NCBI GenBank assembly: GCA_949126835.1
Contig: CASBPS010000186.1
Location: 511,001-575,000 of the forward strand
Length of the DNA: 64,000 nucleotides
Direction: 5' to 3'
Source of the DNA: Anisus vortex
Taxonomy: Eukaryota; Mollusca; Gastropoda; Planorbidae
Shown here: piece after piece, positions 44,300-56,696 of the stretch
Layout: every line of letters begins with the position of its first letter
Position numbering within the stretch: position 1 is the stretch's first letter
Translations under genes and position numbers: made by a program
The notes under the pieces: generated by a model
What the model was told of the DNA's origin: nothing
What the model saw: only the letters and a program-made list of their open reading frames with translations
Database searches by the model: none

Positions 44300-45658
44300 A
44301 AATTTAAAATTTAGAACAATATTAATAACATGTGAAGAATTGTATTTATATTGGCTGAGGCTGAGAGCATTACATTAAAGATTTTCTATCTTATTGTAAT
44401 TGTGGGTGTGTCTATTTTGTTTTAAATTCCTACAAAATTTCAGTAAGATTAGGCTTAGTTTAGTAGTAAATAAACCTATTTCTATAAAAACAAATAAGCA
44501 GTGCATGTTAGAAAACAAATAAATGCAAGTACTAAAGCCTAAAAATGAACACAAATATTCATTTTATTAACAAAAATTGATGTTTAGCCCATTAGAATTG
44601 CGTACTGGGCTTAAGAAATATTTAAATGTTATACAATTTTAAAGTGCAAAGCATGGCAGCCAGACTTATAAATTTTGTGTTGTTTGGGCATTTAAAATAA
44701 AAATAAAAACACAGGATGATTCCTTCAAGTTTTAAATTATTAATTTTATATTTAAATATATCAGATGATGAAAAATAAGACCAATAAAGCTGGATTTATA
44801 AGTACCCATTGAAAAAACGAAACTAGTCAACCTCCATAAAATATACCACTTCCGGTTTTTTGTTTACATTTTTTTTTGACAAGCTTGCAGGCGCCCAATG
44901 TTATCTATCTGGCGAAGCTTGGATTGTTATAAAAATTTACACACTTACGTTTTTGATAATGAGGAATTTGGCTGTGAAAAAATTAAAGTTCGCCGAGTTC
45001 AAATTAAAATTGTTCTAATTACGTGAACTTACCTGTATATTCAAAGCCATGTGTGGTCCTTTCAAATGAATGAAACTAAGGTCTTTATCATCACAAAGAG
45101 ACCTTTAATATATCCACTTCATAAGTAAATCGTTTTTAAGCGCCGAAACCTAACAGATTAACAAACCGATGCATAAAAGGACACAGCCCCTCCTGGGCTC
45201 GTTTAAAAACGGACCAAAAAATTGACCATTTCCGGCACCTATCGAAATTAGGTCAAATCCGGTTTATCGAAGTACCTACCCTATACTATAGACTGGCTAT
45301 TGTTATAGCCTACAATTATAGGATTATAGAGCCTACTTATATGATATGTATATACTATAATAGAATAGATTATAGCCATATCGGCCTGTATGAGTCTAGG
45401 TCTAAAGTTTAGTTATAATACCTATTGACTATTATATTATGTTGTAGTATTTGAATGCTTGAAAATTTTTTTTATGGAAAATGTGAGAGTAAAATTTAGT
45501 TTGTCGTTAGAAATTATAACTAAATTTTTTGTAAAAGTGTTAGCGTAGCTTAGATAAAACTAAAATATTTTTTTTCTTGAATTTTGTAACATTGAGATGG
45601 TCTACAATCTGTAGTTATTGAGTATAATCCTTTTTTTTTATTTAAACAATTTTTTCAG
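44300..45658. other. No gene; possible first exon on the minus strand at 45033
   Basis: A minus-strand donor ATATACAG|GTAAGTTCACG lies at 45033/45032, following ATGGCTTTGAATATACAG. It could be the first exon of the transcript through 44.3-43.5 kb. The rest is AT-rich, with TAGGCCTATA motifs and no repeats that I recognise. Confidence 0.3.
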
Positions 45659-47300
45659 TCTTACGCTCAGTTATCGGTTGGACAATGGTGTGAAGATACA
45701 AGACAGCAGATGACCACTTAAACACAAGAAGTCGAGTAAGTCACATTAGCCAAATAGTATGCCTACTAGTCTACGCAGATATCATTATAAATAACTTGTA
45801 GGTCTTATAGGCTATACTATATAATAGGACTATTTATATTAATCAACATGTCCATAATATTAATATTGAACTATCCTACTATTTGTTGTTAGTTATATGA
45901 CAAGGTCAATATGATTAGACCTTATACTGCTTTGTTATAGCCTATAGTCTTAGTTTATATTTATAGGATTATAGGCCCTACTAATTATAATGTGACACTA
46001 TGACTATTGTTATGTAGGCTTTTTTTATTTGTATTTTAATTAAAAGTTAACAGGAATTATTTTTTTCAGTCTGAAGTTGGAAGCTGTGGAGTGCTAGTGT
46101 GGAGTAGAGTCGAGTCAAAAGTTCAACAGTCTTCTTTTAGGCTGCACCCTGGCCTACAACTATTAGATAACATTCATGCAGTCATCTGATAGAGTTGATT
46201 TTTTAATAAAGAGGTGAGTAAGTACCATGTAAATAAAAGATCAATATAGTGTATAGTATTACTAAATATTAGTAGTATAAATAGATTAATTGTTACGTCT
46301 ATTAACCTTAAATTTAGTCTAAACAATAACTTACTAAAGGACTAATATGCCTACTTAAATAAAATTTAAATAGATATGGACCTAGTGTAAAAATAAATAC
46401 AATATATATATATATTATACATAGGCCCATATCATGATATTTAAATAGTGAATTTATATTTAAAATATTAACTTATTGGACTTGATTGACTTGAACTGAG
46501 GAATTTGTGTAATCCAAGTTTGGCCTATTAATCTTTTTTAAATTTCATAAATATGTTTTGATTAAAGTTAAAGCCCATGCTTTATTATTTCATCAGTCAA
46601 GGCATCATTAAGGATTCAATGTTAAATCATTTTCTTTCAGAATCTCATGCTGGAAGGTCTTAGTCTATGCCACTCTATGCAGATGATATGGAAATAGATG
46701 ATATAATAAGCGGGTGAGTAAATTATTTGTAAAGTAATAAGTCGAGTTAAAACTAGGCATCTAGGTGCATATACTTGTTAGACTTGTTTAACCATAGGTT
46801 TCAACCATAGTGTAGTTCTAACAATTTTAATAATATAATGCTTGAAAACATAATTTAATAAAATTTAGGGGAAGGTAAGGCCAAGGAGAAATTTATTTCA
46901 ATCTGTAAGCTACTAAACCTCACTAAAATGTGCATATTGACTTGTGTTATACTTTATTTTCAAAGCTAAATAAGTCTCTAGTCAGTTGAAACTAGGCATC
47001 TAGGTATTGATTTGTGTCATACTTTTCTTTTAAAACTGATTATCATATTCATGCCTTTTATTCATAACAACCAAAAGAAAAATTCAATTTATTAATGTAA
47101 TGTCACATGCTATGAAAGCCGAAATTGTGCTGTTTATTCTGCAACAGTGATAACTCGTATTTAAATTTAAAATAAATTGCTTGCAAACAGTTGTTGCTTT
47201 TAAAACTGATAATTGGATCTGTTTATCCTTGTTAACATTGTTTTTTTTACTTGAAAAAACTTGTTATAATTCAAATTTCACTTCTATTTTCAGATGAAGC
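45659..47300 (+). ncRNA. Cluster of plus-strand exon-like modules
   Basis: Candidate exons are 45659-45734 (acceptor TTTTTTCAG, donor TCGA|GTAAGT), 46070-46213 (copy of 41773-41948), 46641-46713 (TTTCTTTCAG, CGG|GTGAGTAAATT) and a last exon from 47294 (CTATTTTCAG). Modules 2 and 3 and the 41773 module share the ending GCAG-CAT-TGATA plus AGATGAT-ATAA-CAG before GTGAGTAA. Joined sequence has only very short frames, so a non-coding transcript is more likely. A polyadenylation signal AATAAA occurs at about 48003. Confidence 0.35.
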
Positions 47301-49790
47301 TTGAACTTATGATGAATGGAGACTGATTTGTGGGCTATGATTAGTATATCATCCAGGCAATTAGTTATTGATGGGCCAGTGCCAGGTGTGAACATTTAGG
47401 GAAAGCAGTACTCATCAATTAACCAATTTACAGTTACAAAAAAGCCCAAGAGGACCCAATAGATCAGCATCTGACATTTTTATGTATCTGGAGATTTTAT
47501 GAAATATGGACTATTGTACAAACACTATAACCAAGACCACATCCAGTTGATTTTGACTTATACAATTCGCAAATAATGCATTTGCTAAGTTGCCTGACAA
47601 GACAGGTCCTTTCACAACCATAGTGTACTTTATTCACAATTCATTTGAGCATGGACAATTCTATGGCTGGATTTAATAGAAGAACCTGTGTGCATTTGGC
47701 AGTATATACAAACGTTCTCTACTAGGATATTAAGATGTGTTATCCACCAGACAGTGCTAATTAAAGATTTCTGTAGGATTACATAATGGCTGATGAATGG
47801 ACCATGATATACTTAGAAAACTTTCACATGTGTGCTTGCCTTGACTTATTTATAGCACATAGTATGAGCAGATCAGGTTAATTTTTCCTGTGGAGGTAGT
47901 GTGTGGGTGAATATTCATGGATTTATTCTTTGTATGCAAAAAAATGTACCCAGTATTCTAAATGGCTCATATTTATTAATTATGAAAGTTGCTTTTGAAA
48001 ATAATAAATCTTTTGGTTAAACTAAGTACCAGTACTCATTGTCAGTTGTGGCATTTTGTGGTGGGTTTTATTTTTGTTAAAATATTTTCACTTTGAAAAA
48101 TTAAAAGTTATCTGTATAATTTAAAGTGATATATATGTACTATACATTTTTCTGAAAAGACTTACCGTAACTGATCTGGTTATAATATAATGAATTTTAA
48201 ATATATAACATTATAATGAATGTGTTGTTTTTTTTTGGTAAACATACAACTTATAATTCTGTGTAGAACTTACTTTTTCATATTGGTTAACTTCAAGCAA
48301 TTTATAATCATGTATATATTTTTTTTAATAAATGTCTTATGTTCTGTACCCATTACTGTAGGCCTATTAGTGTGCTTTTTAACCATATCACAAGTTGTGT
48401 CAAAAGTTTTATTAATTTTGTTTACTAATTGTAGTACTTTTAACGGTAATCATTACATAATATTTTAATGAATGTAGACCCTCTTTTTTGGTTAACCGTA
48501 TGTGTGTCTGATTGTCTATAATATTCAAATGTATTCAACTATATATTTTTTTTAAAAGAAATATCTTATGTTCCATTTCCATTACTGTGCTTTTTACAAC
48601 ATCACAATTGGTTCAAAATGTTATTTATTATTATTATGATATGCCTATAGGAGAAGTATAATTAAAGATGATACTTTATTGCATTATTTAATGTTTTGTT
48701 AAAAAGACTTGAGCATACTAAATTAATATAAGTGTGTGTGTATAGTATAAAAAAAAAATTACAGCCCTAAAATATCTTGTGTTCCATTTGAATCCATTGC
48801 TGTGCATGTTAATGTTTTTTTTTTCCTCAATATATTACATGTTTTTGTGTTAAAGATATTTTGAGTCCTATTTTTAAATAAATAAAGCAATTTTAGTTGT
48901 AGGCCTATTGTGTACAATTTATCTTCATTTTTGTAGGCCTAGCAAGAGTGTTAAATTGATTAATTATTGGAATACATTATCGGTCTGCCCATTATTCAGG
49001 GTTAAATAATATTGTCCCATTAATCTTCCATTTTGCACTAATGCTATTTTATTGTTAGACAATAACATTTTTTTCTCCACAAAATTTGTAAAAACTGGTA
49101 TTTTGAATGTATACCTATATTTTAAAATAGCTTAGCCTACTACTTGGCTTGCAAAGGCCTACATATTTTGTTTTTTATTTTGATTGCACAATGTTTACTT
49201 ATAATGTCTGTTTACATAGTGCTATATTTTATCAATATATATTTCTATGTAGGCTTGTAGTAATGATGTAGGCCTATATATATTTTCCCATAAATATATT
49301 TTTTTCCCATTACTCTGCTGCATGGCTATTGTTAAATTAATAAATTAAGTTGTATATCATAATATGAAGTAAAAATAAAATATTTTATCTATATTATATC
49401 ATATTTATTGTTTAGGCATATCTATATATTATGTCCAACTATTTTGTACTATTACACTAACTTTACCAAAATTATTTTATGTAGTTATGTAAAAAAAAAT
49501 GTTATTAACTTCAATACTCTACCATTTCCATGTTTTTGCACTTTATTTAATGTCACCGTTTTGCTTTATTGATTGAATATATACTTTTTATTGTATGTTG
49601 AAAAAAAATATTTTGAATACAAATATAATAAAATATAAACGAAATCACTTTCTTTGTTTTGTTTTACTTGTTTTTACTATATGTGTTTATATAATAATTT
49701 TTTTATTATTTTGTATTATAATTACGAAAAAGTGGGTAAATAAAGGTAAGATCCGAATCCACCCAATGTTAGTTTGATAAGGACTAAATA
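47301..49790. other. AT-rich stretch, no protein gene
   Basis: This is the probable last exon of the above transcript, up to about 48030 (AATAAA at 48003). Beyond it are long T and A runs with repeated phrases such as TATCTTATGTTC-CATTACTGT (48330, 48570, 48770), suggesting old local duplications. Frames at 48220-48468 and 49595-49777 are AT-rich and lack signatures. Confidence 0.4.
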
Positions 49791-50150
49791 TACGGGTCAA
49801 TGAAGGCAAAAACCGCATTGCGCTGGTAATAAACTACCGTCATTGGCCCGATATGGAAACGAAATGAAAAGCCGGAGAAGGGAGGGGGATATCCATTAGG
49901 CCCCAATGCCGGCAAACCCTAATCGCGCCCGCATGTCTAATGCCCGCATTGGCCCATAATCGACCCAGGTATCAGCGCGGGTATCGACGCCAAAATGGCG
50001 GCCATTTTGGCCTACTAAGGCCTCCTAGCATAGCGATATCGCTTTTCATTGGGGCGCCATGCGGGCAACTGCTGGCAACCTAATAGGTACGGATTACGGC
50101 AAGGGGGGAAAACTCTAATTGATTCCGAATGGGGCCAATGCCGGCATGTT
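49791..50150. other. GC-rich islet with palindromes
   Basis: A sharply bounded GC-rich block in AT-rich DNA. It has CCAAAATGGCGGCCATTTTG (49990-50010, two head-to-head YY1-like AAAATGGCGGC motifs), AGCGATATCGCT (about 50034), and CCAATGCCGGCA twice (49900 and 50137). No frame of note. It may be a promoter/CpG islet or a short transposon. Confidence 0.5.
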
Positions 50151-50154
50151 TAAG

Positions 50155-50290
50155 GGGTATAGATTATAGAAACTACACTTTGTATAACTTTGTCTAGGCC
50201 TATAGATTATAGAAACTACACTTTGTATAACTTTGTCTAGGCCTATAGATTATAGAAACTACACTTTGTATAACTTTGTCTAGGCCTACT
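50155..50290. repeat. 43-bp tandem repeat, about 3 copies
   Basis: The unit AGGCCTATAGATTATAGAAA plus CTACACTTTGTATAACTTTG plus TCT. Degenerate copies are at 40186-40265. It adjoins the GC-rich islet. Confidence 0.93.
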
Positions 50291-50731
50291 GTTGTAAATC
50301 TTATTCTAGTAGATCACTATAATTTGACATTATATTTGTTTCTATATTTTCGTCGCCCGGCATTTATTTGGCGTCAAAATAGTCACGAGTCACTTGACAA
50401 CTGTTCATCTAAATATGGATTAGTGCCCAGTGCAGACACCAGCAACTAAATGTACAAAGTTTTAAGAGACCTTGCAATGGTACATGTATGCCTATAAATT
50501 CCCTTTTAGGCCAATCTATTATTAATTAGCCTAATTAGCGATGAGGTGTTGAAATTTAGTGTAAGACGCTAATTAAAAAGTTAAAAGGTCAACGTTTCTC
50601 AAATCTTATCTCTGCTGCTTTTTTGTTCTTCTTTTTTTTTAACTTGAAGGTAAAAGTGACTTTTTGCAACGAAAAGTTTCAATGGCCACGTCGTTATGTA
50701 GGCCTATACAACCCCTAGTGTATCTCGTTGA
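50291..50731. other. AT-rich stretch, nothing recognised
   Basis: No open frame, array or element edge. Confidence 0.4.
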
Positions 50732-52942
50732 CAGGGCCGGTTCTAGGCCAATGCAACCTATGCGGCCGCAGTGGGCCCCGCACTTTCATAGGCCCCGCGC
50801 TAATTCAATGGTGAAAGTATTTTGCGTCCTTGGCTGATATTATTCTGTGTCAGCAGACAAGATCTATTGTTTCTTCTGTCGCCTACTGGGAAAACAAAAA
50901 AACTCCTTTGTAAATGAAGTATTTGACCATTGGCAAACTGTACCACAATCGCATGGGCATTTAGACGCCATGCTGTGAAGCTGGAGCAACACTAAGTAAA
51001 AAAAAAAACAGGCATTGACAAAATTCACCAGGAGATGCTTTATTCTTAGACGAAACGTTAGAATCAAGTTTTTCAAAGACTAGTTGCGATTGTACAATTT
51101 CTAGCGGAGCGCAATTTAGCTTTCAGAGGGTCCAATGAAAGAGTCGGAGAAGTAATAGGAATTTCCTGGTACTAGTAGAATTACTTGCAAAGTTTAATCA
51201 AGTAATGGGGGAACATCTTTAACGTCTTACCAATGCAGAAATTCCTGATCATTACCTGGGGAATAAGATTCAAAACGAGCTTATTACTGTAGTAGCAGTA
51301 TCAAGAATGCAAAGTATTTTTTAGAAATATTGGATTGTACTCCAGACATAAGTCACAAAGAGCAGATGTCATTAACTATCCGGTATCTATCAGGTGGGGC
51401 TAATGTGGCAGAGCCTGTGGTTGTATATGAACATTTTATCAAGTTTCTTCCTGTGGAAAGTACTGCTGTACAGGACTTATGCGATGTACTAGTGAATGAG
51501 CTGGAAAAGTTTGAATTAAATGTTCAAAATATTCGTGGACAAGGTTGTGATAAAGGTGCCAACACGAAAGGCGTCTTTTCCGGAGTTCAAAAACGGCTTT
51601 TAAATATTTACAGCAGATCATTTTTTACTCCATGTGCGTGTCATAATTACAATCTGGTTGTAGCAGAAATGGGCCAAACATGCCCTGATGCGTTAACCTT
51701 TTTTGAAACTGTTCAATGCATGTACACCATCTTTTCAAAATCTACAAAGAGATGGTCGTTATTCAGAAAGCATGTTTCCACTCTATCTGTAAAGCCCCCG
51801 TGCGAAACAAGGTGGGAATGTAGAATAGATAGTGCCAAAGCACTCGTTATCAATAGCCTGAAATTTGTGACGCACTCGTTGAATTAGCTGAAGAGGCTAG
51901 TGATGCGATAATTAAAAGCGAAGCAGAAACACTGTATGAAACATTGAAGCAGTACTAATTCTTAGTGTCGCTTGTGTTATGGTAAGACGTGCTCCTCAAA
52001 GTCAATAAAGAACTGCAAGGTTAGACAGTAGATTTGAGAACTGCAATGGATTCGTACATTAACTTGATGACTTGGCGAAGGAAACTGAGAGTTGATGGGT
52101 TTGTTCAGATTCTTGTTACAGCAAAGGAATTGGCCGAAAACATGGAAGTTGTTGCAATATTTCTAGCCAAATGTCAAAGAAAATGCAGTGTGATAAATCT
52201 GTGGGAAACTTTACACCTGGAAATGCTGAAGATGACTACAGGATAAATTGTTTCAACAGAATTGTGGACACTGAAATTTAGTCCTTGCAACCGAGATTTT
52301 AACAACTGAAATAAAACCACAATCTATTTGGGTTTCTTGTCAGCTTCATGAGCCTTCAGCGTGATGACATACGAAAGTTTAAAGAGAGCTTCGAGCAAAC
52401 ATTGGCATCATCAATAGACCAGTCGACAGATATAGCCTATGTGTGCGAGAATGAGCTGATGGAATGGAATCTTTAAGGCATATTCTAGCAAATACCGTCA
52501 AAACCCCACTAGACATTTTGACTTATCTGTCCACTAATGAAAGATACACTGCTTTCCCAAACTACTTTGTTACACTCAGAATATTTTTAACAATACCCGT
52601 AACTGTGACATCTAATGAAAGAAGCTTCTCGCGCCTCAAACTAATCAAGAATTACTTGAGGTCAACAATTGACGAAGATAGATTGAACACCTTGGCAATT
52701 CTTGCTATTGAGCGCAATCTATGTGAAAACAGAATTTTGATGATATACTGTATGACTTCGCAACACACAAGGCTCGTAAAGTAAAGTTAATTTGATCGTG
52801 ATTTTGTACTTAGTAAATAATTTAAAAAATGCAAAGACGAATTTATTTTCTATTACAAAATCTTAATTTTCACTTATTATCCTTATCCCTACCCAGACAG
52901 GGCCCCGCCCAATCCGATTCGCATAGGGCCCCGCAATTGGGG
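50732..52942 (+). mobile_element. hAT DNA transposon, right end lost
   Basis: The left end is CAGGGCCGGTTCTAGGCC at 50732, followed by GGGCCCCGC. The right side has TAGGGCCCCGCAATTGG (52924-52940) but then passes into the GACGTCCATTAATTACGTC repeat at 52943, so the right TIR is missing. It carries a plus-strand transposase relic. Confidence 0.85.
51321..52784 (+). pseudogene. hAT transposase relic
   Basis: The first part starts LEILDCTPDISHKEQMSLT (catalytic Asp in DCTPD). It continues with RGQGCDKGANTKGVFSGVQ, CACHNYNLVV, FSKSTKRW, KPPCETRWECRID, and reaches a stop at 51887. After a gap with frames in disorder (the frame 52034-52246 is one piece), the C-terminal dimerisation region lies at 52464-52784: PVTVTSNERSFSRLKLIKNY and LRSTIDEDRLN. 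The family is the same broad type as 22166-23592, but the sequence and TIR differ. Interruptions at about 51887-52464 make it inactive. Its DD-E core and hAT C-terminal region are well recognisable. Confidence 0.9.
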
Positions 52943-53075
52943 GACGTCCATTAATTACGTCAACAATTTTTAGGCGATTTTTAGCTCCCCCCCTCCCCCT
53001 TGTCAACAACTGTCAAACTTTCAGAGACCCCCCCTACATAATTACGTCAACAATTGGTTACCCCCCCCCCCTCAA
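52943..53075. repeat. Short interspersed repeat (GACGTCCATTAATTACGTCAAC family)
   Basis: GGGACGTCCATTAATTACGT and CAACAATTTTTAGG at the left, TTGTCAACAACTGTCAAACT inside, and CATAATTACGTCAACAATTG at the right, with C runs between. Family members: 11870, 13140, 55558, 59805 and 62870. Confidence 0.7.
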
Positions 53076-53347
53076 AACAAGTAACACAATTTTAGACGCT
53101 TGCTTTTGTTTAAAATAGATTTTAAACGGAAAGGTCTATACTATAATTAATTGTAATACATTTTAAAACTTGTTAAAAAGATGTTTAATTGACTATAATT
53201 CTCATATGTTTACAATTGTTCTTTTCATATAGGCTACACATTTAATCATGTCTAATTCTACGTTTCACTAAAATAGCTTTTGGTACAATGTTAATTGTCA
53301 AATAGTTTAGGGGGAACTTGTGCACCAGTTGTTAATTAGCCTTCATC
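53076..53347. other. AT-rich, nothing recognised
   Basis: Short AT-rich sequence between two elements. Confidence 0.4.
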
Positions 53348-54174
53348 TAGGGATGTTAACCGAAAACCGGAATACCGGATTCCAGTATTCCGGTTTTGAA
53401 AACGAAAACTGATTTTGATTTGCAAACCGGATTTCGGTTTCTTGGTTGGGAGGTAGGTCTAATCATTATTTCAAGTAGCACAGCCTTTTTTTTTATGGAA
53501 ATATTTTAAATAAATAATGTTGTATTCACACAAAACAATTCTTGAAATGCCTTGCTAACACTATTTAGTCTTTGGTGTCGTGTTTCTTTTTTTCCAAATA
53601 CCAACTACGGTATGGCTTGCGAAAAAAACAACATCAAACCAAATGTTAAGTTACAGTTACAATCCAGTGTGTCAGAAAATTTTGAAAAAAAGTCTTTAAC
53701 GATGGCTCGTTGTAAACTATGTTCCCAACAGATAAGCAGGAGCGGTGGCAGTACCGCCTGATTGCGTACGCATCTGCGTACTAAGCATCCTGAATTAACA
53801 TAGTCATCCTCTTCATATGCTTTTTAATATCACGGTCAACGATAATCGCAAATTTGATTATCACTATTGAAAGCTATTATCGGTTTTAATCAATTAGCCC
53901 AGATTTTTTTTAGTTCTAAAGAATTTTATGGTAAAGCGTACAACATCATATTGTATTCAAAAAATCAACTTCTTGAATGCCCTGCAAACACTAATTAAAT
54001 TTGAACTATTTTTCAAATATACCTACAAAACTACGCACGTTTGACTTTTTCGGCCTGTAACTTGTGACATTGCGAGAAAATGGGGGGGGGGGGAGAGAAA
54101 CCAAAATCCGGTTTTAAACCGGTTTTATAGAACCGAAAACCGGTTTTGAAGAAATACCGGTTTTAACATACCTA
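53348..54174 (+). mobile_element. hAT-type element with BED finger relic (copy 1)
   Basis: TIRs TAGGGATGTTAAC...AACATACCTA with internal AACCGG/CCGGTTTT runs on both sides. It encodes KSLTMARCKLCSQQISRSGG, then an in-frame stop, then LRTHLRTKHPEL, which together have the C-C-H-H spacing of a BED zinc finger as found at the N-terminus of hAT transposases. The rest of the transposase is missing. No 8-bp target duplication is evident. It is the same family as 55790-56696, in opposite orientation. Confidence 0.8.
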
Positions 54175-54834
54175 GTTTTAACCATATGTTCACTATTCCT
54201 TCTTACATTATTGTCTACACACACACACACACACATTATATACACACGGTAGTTGCCTTCCTTGTTCCCCTACCTTGCACTATTTGCCACCCACTCGTTG
54301 CAATATTGGCGACGCCACTGATACTAGCCTAATACGTTTTCATCTCATTAAATTTTTCCAGAAAATTAGAAATGAAAACGTACAAATTTCTAAATATGTA
54401 GCCTAATCGACCTAATTTTAATATTTCACCTATTATAACGTAGTGAGCAAAAATATATTCGTTTATGTATCAGAATTAGGGATGTTAAAAAGAAATAAGG
54501 TAGGCTAAGTATTTCGTACTTTATGGGGTGGGCCAAGAATTATTTTTCTGAAGGAAATATTTTTAAAATAACCATGTTGGATTCACTTCCTCAATGCTTT
54601 ACAAACATTAGTTATAGTCTCGGCGAGGGCCTATTATTGTTTTTAGTTCTATTGTCAATCCCAGCCATCGCTTACATGGCTTATATAACGAACGCCAGAC
54701 TCTGGCGCCCAGCCTAAATTAGATGTACTGAGCGGCAAAAAAACTGGGTTTCTGAACGTTTCTGAACGTTCTGCAGACAGTTTGTTGGTGTGTTTGTGTT
54801 CCTTTGTTATTCCAGCCACCATGTCCCGCTAGAC
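54175..54834. other. AT-rich with CA repeat (54215-54235)
   Basis: CACACA repeat at 54215-54235. Otherwise no gene is seen. The frame 54523-54717 has a hydrophobic stretch but no homology that I recognise. Confidence 0.4.
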
Positions 54835-55319
54835 TAGGGTTGCCAGACGCCCTGCAAAAGGAGGGCATGTCCTCCTATTTAGACTATTGTCCTCCGTCCG
54901 GCTGGCAAAGCACAATAGGCCTACCATAAAAATGTCCAGCTTTTGTAATATTGTATGTTTTGTAGGCAAAAAAATTTTAAAATTAGTATTAACATGTTAA
55001 GAATATAATTAATAAACAGGTGATCATTTGTACAAGAAAAGAATTATCCCGTTTTTTTAGAAGACTCGTGCATGAGCTTTAAAGTTGCCCAACCAAATGC
55101 AAGCTGCCTTTCAGCCTACATTGAATTTATATGTTATTTTTAACAAAACTGTTTAAATTCTTGCTCAGTTTACCAATACACATTTAAACTTAGTGACAGC
55201 TCTTGTAATAAAATTATACTGATTGCGGGCTAAATGCGCAACTATGCAATTGAAACACAATGTCCTCCTTTTTGTCTCCCGGTGTCCTCCTTTTGACACC
55301 CATGTGTCTAGCAGCCCTA
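54835..55319. mobile_element. 485-bp hAT MITE
   Basis: The left end TAGGGTTGCCAGACGCCC and right end GTGTCTAGCAGCCCTA are imperfect inverted repeats. Flanks CGCTAGAC (54827-54834) and CGCTACAC (55320-55327) match 7 of 8, a hAT-size duplication. GTCCTCC/GGAGGAC motifs lie near both ends. There is no coding content. Confidence 0.85.
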
Positions 55320-55557
55320 CGCTACACTTTGCCTTGCTAACAATTGCATTAGTTTCCACCCATACATATATCCACAAACTAGCAAGATGGACACAAAAAG
55401 GACACATCAAATGTAGTTTCCATAATTGATATATTTGCATTAACGTAAAACTATGTTGTTATAAATGTTAAAAACATTGAAATATATGTAAGTTTAACAG
55501 GACGAGTGTAGAATTTTGTACTAAATTTATATCATTATTTACTTCATAAAAAGTAAC
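55320..55557. other. AT-rich, nothing recognised
   Basis: Short AT-rich spacer between two elements. Confidence 0.4.
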
Positions 55558-55680
55558 ATTGTTGACGTCAACTTTTCTTGACCCCCCCCTCCCCCATGTC
55601 AACAATTGTCAAACTTTTTCAGACCCCCCTCCCCCCTCTTTTGTTGACGTAATTAATGGACGTCTCCTTGCTAGGACTGG
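55558..55680. repeat. Short interspersed repeat, reverse copy
   Basis: TTGTTGACGTCAACTTTTCT, CATGTCAACAATTGTCAAAC, then TTGTTGACGTAATTAATGGA and CGTCT at the right end. It is inverted relative to 52943. Confidence 0.75.
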
Positions 55681-55789
55681 CTCTGCTCGTTGATAAAGAG
55701 CTTGTAATACCCCTATATCCGCCAAATTACGCCGGTTTCAAAAACGTCTGTTAAAAATCCCCCCCTCCCCACAAGTGTCAGGTTGCAGC

Positions 55790-56696
55790 TAGGGATGTTA
55801 AAACCGGTTTTTTCTCAAAACCGGTTTTCGGTTCTATAAAACCGGTTTAAAACCGGATCTCGGTTCCCCCCCCCTTCTTGCGCAATATCACATTGAAGTC
55901 ACTCACAGGCCGGAAAAGCTTAATGTGCGTAGTTTTGTAAGTAGGCTATATTTGAAAAGTAGTTCAAACTTAATTAGTGTTTGCAGGGCATAAAATGGGT
56001 TGATTTGTGTGAATACAATATGATTTTGTACACTTTACCATAAAATTCTTTAGAACTAAAAAAAATGCGGGCTAATTGATTACAACCGATGATAGCTTTC
56101 AATTTTTAATAGTGATAATCAAATTTCAGATTATCGTTTACCATAATCATAATACTAAGAAGCATATGAAGAGGCATAGCCTATAATATGGTAACTTGTA
56201 AAATAATGTCTGAATTGAAAGGTTTCGCGTAGCACCAATCAAAAGAATGTGTATTTAATAGTCCCGTTAACAATAAAGCACAGACGCGGTGCCTAGCCCT
56301 AGTTCAGGGTCACAGGGAAGGGCTAGTTTGCATCTCTCTGTTGCGTACATCAAAGACGCGCGAACATCTAAGAGATGACAAGTAAAAAGATTCACGTTAA
56401 TGGTAACTGTAACTTAACAATTGGTTTGATGTTGTTTTTATCGCAAGCCATAGTTGGTATTTGGAAACACTAAGTAAATAGTGTTAGCAAGGCATTTCAA
56501 GAATGGTTTTGTGCGAATCCAACATTATTCATTAAACATATTTCAATCAGAACCAAAAAAAAAAGGGTCTTCTACTTGAAGTAATGATTACCTTCCAACT
56601 ACCAAGCAACAAACCGAAATCCGGTTTTGAAAATCAAAAGCGGTTTTAGGTTTCAAAACCGGAATCCGGTATTCCGGTTTTCGTTTAACATCCCTA
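55790..56696 (-). mobile_element. hAT-type element (copy 2) with perfect 8-bp target duplication
   Basis: It starts TAGGGATGTTAAAACCGG and ends TTTAACATCCCTA. GTTGCAGC flanks both sides exactly (55782-55789 and 56697-56704). Its interior is the reverse of the 53348 copy (AACACTAAGTAAATAGTGTT, GCAAGGCATTTCAAGAA). Some of the BED-region sequence remains but is not open. Confidence 0.93.
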
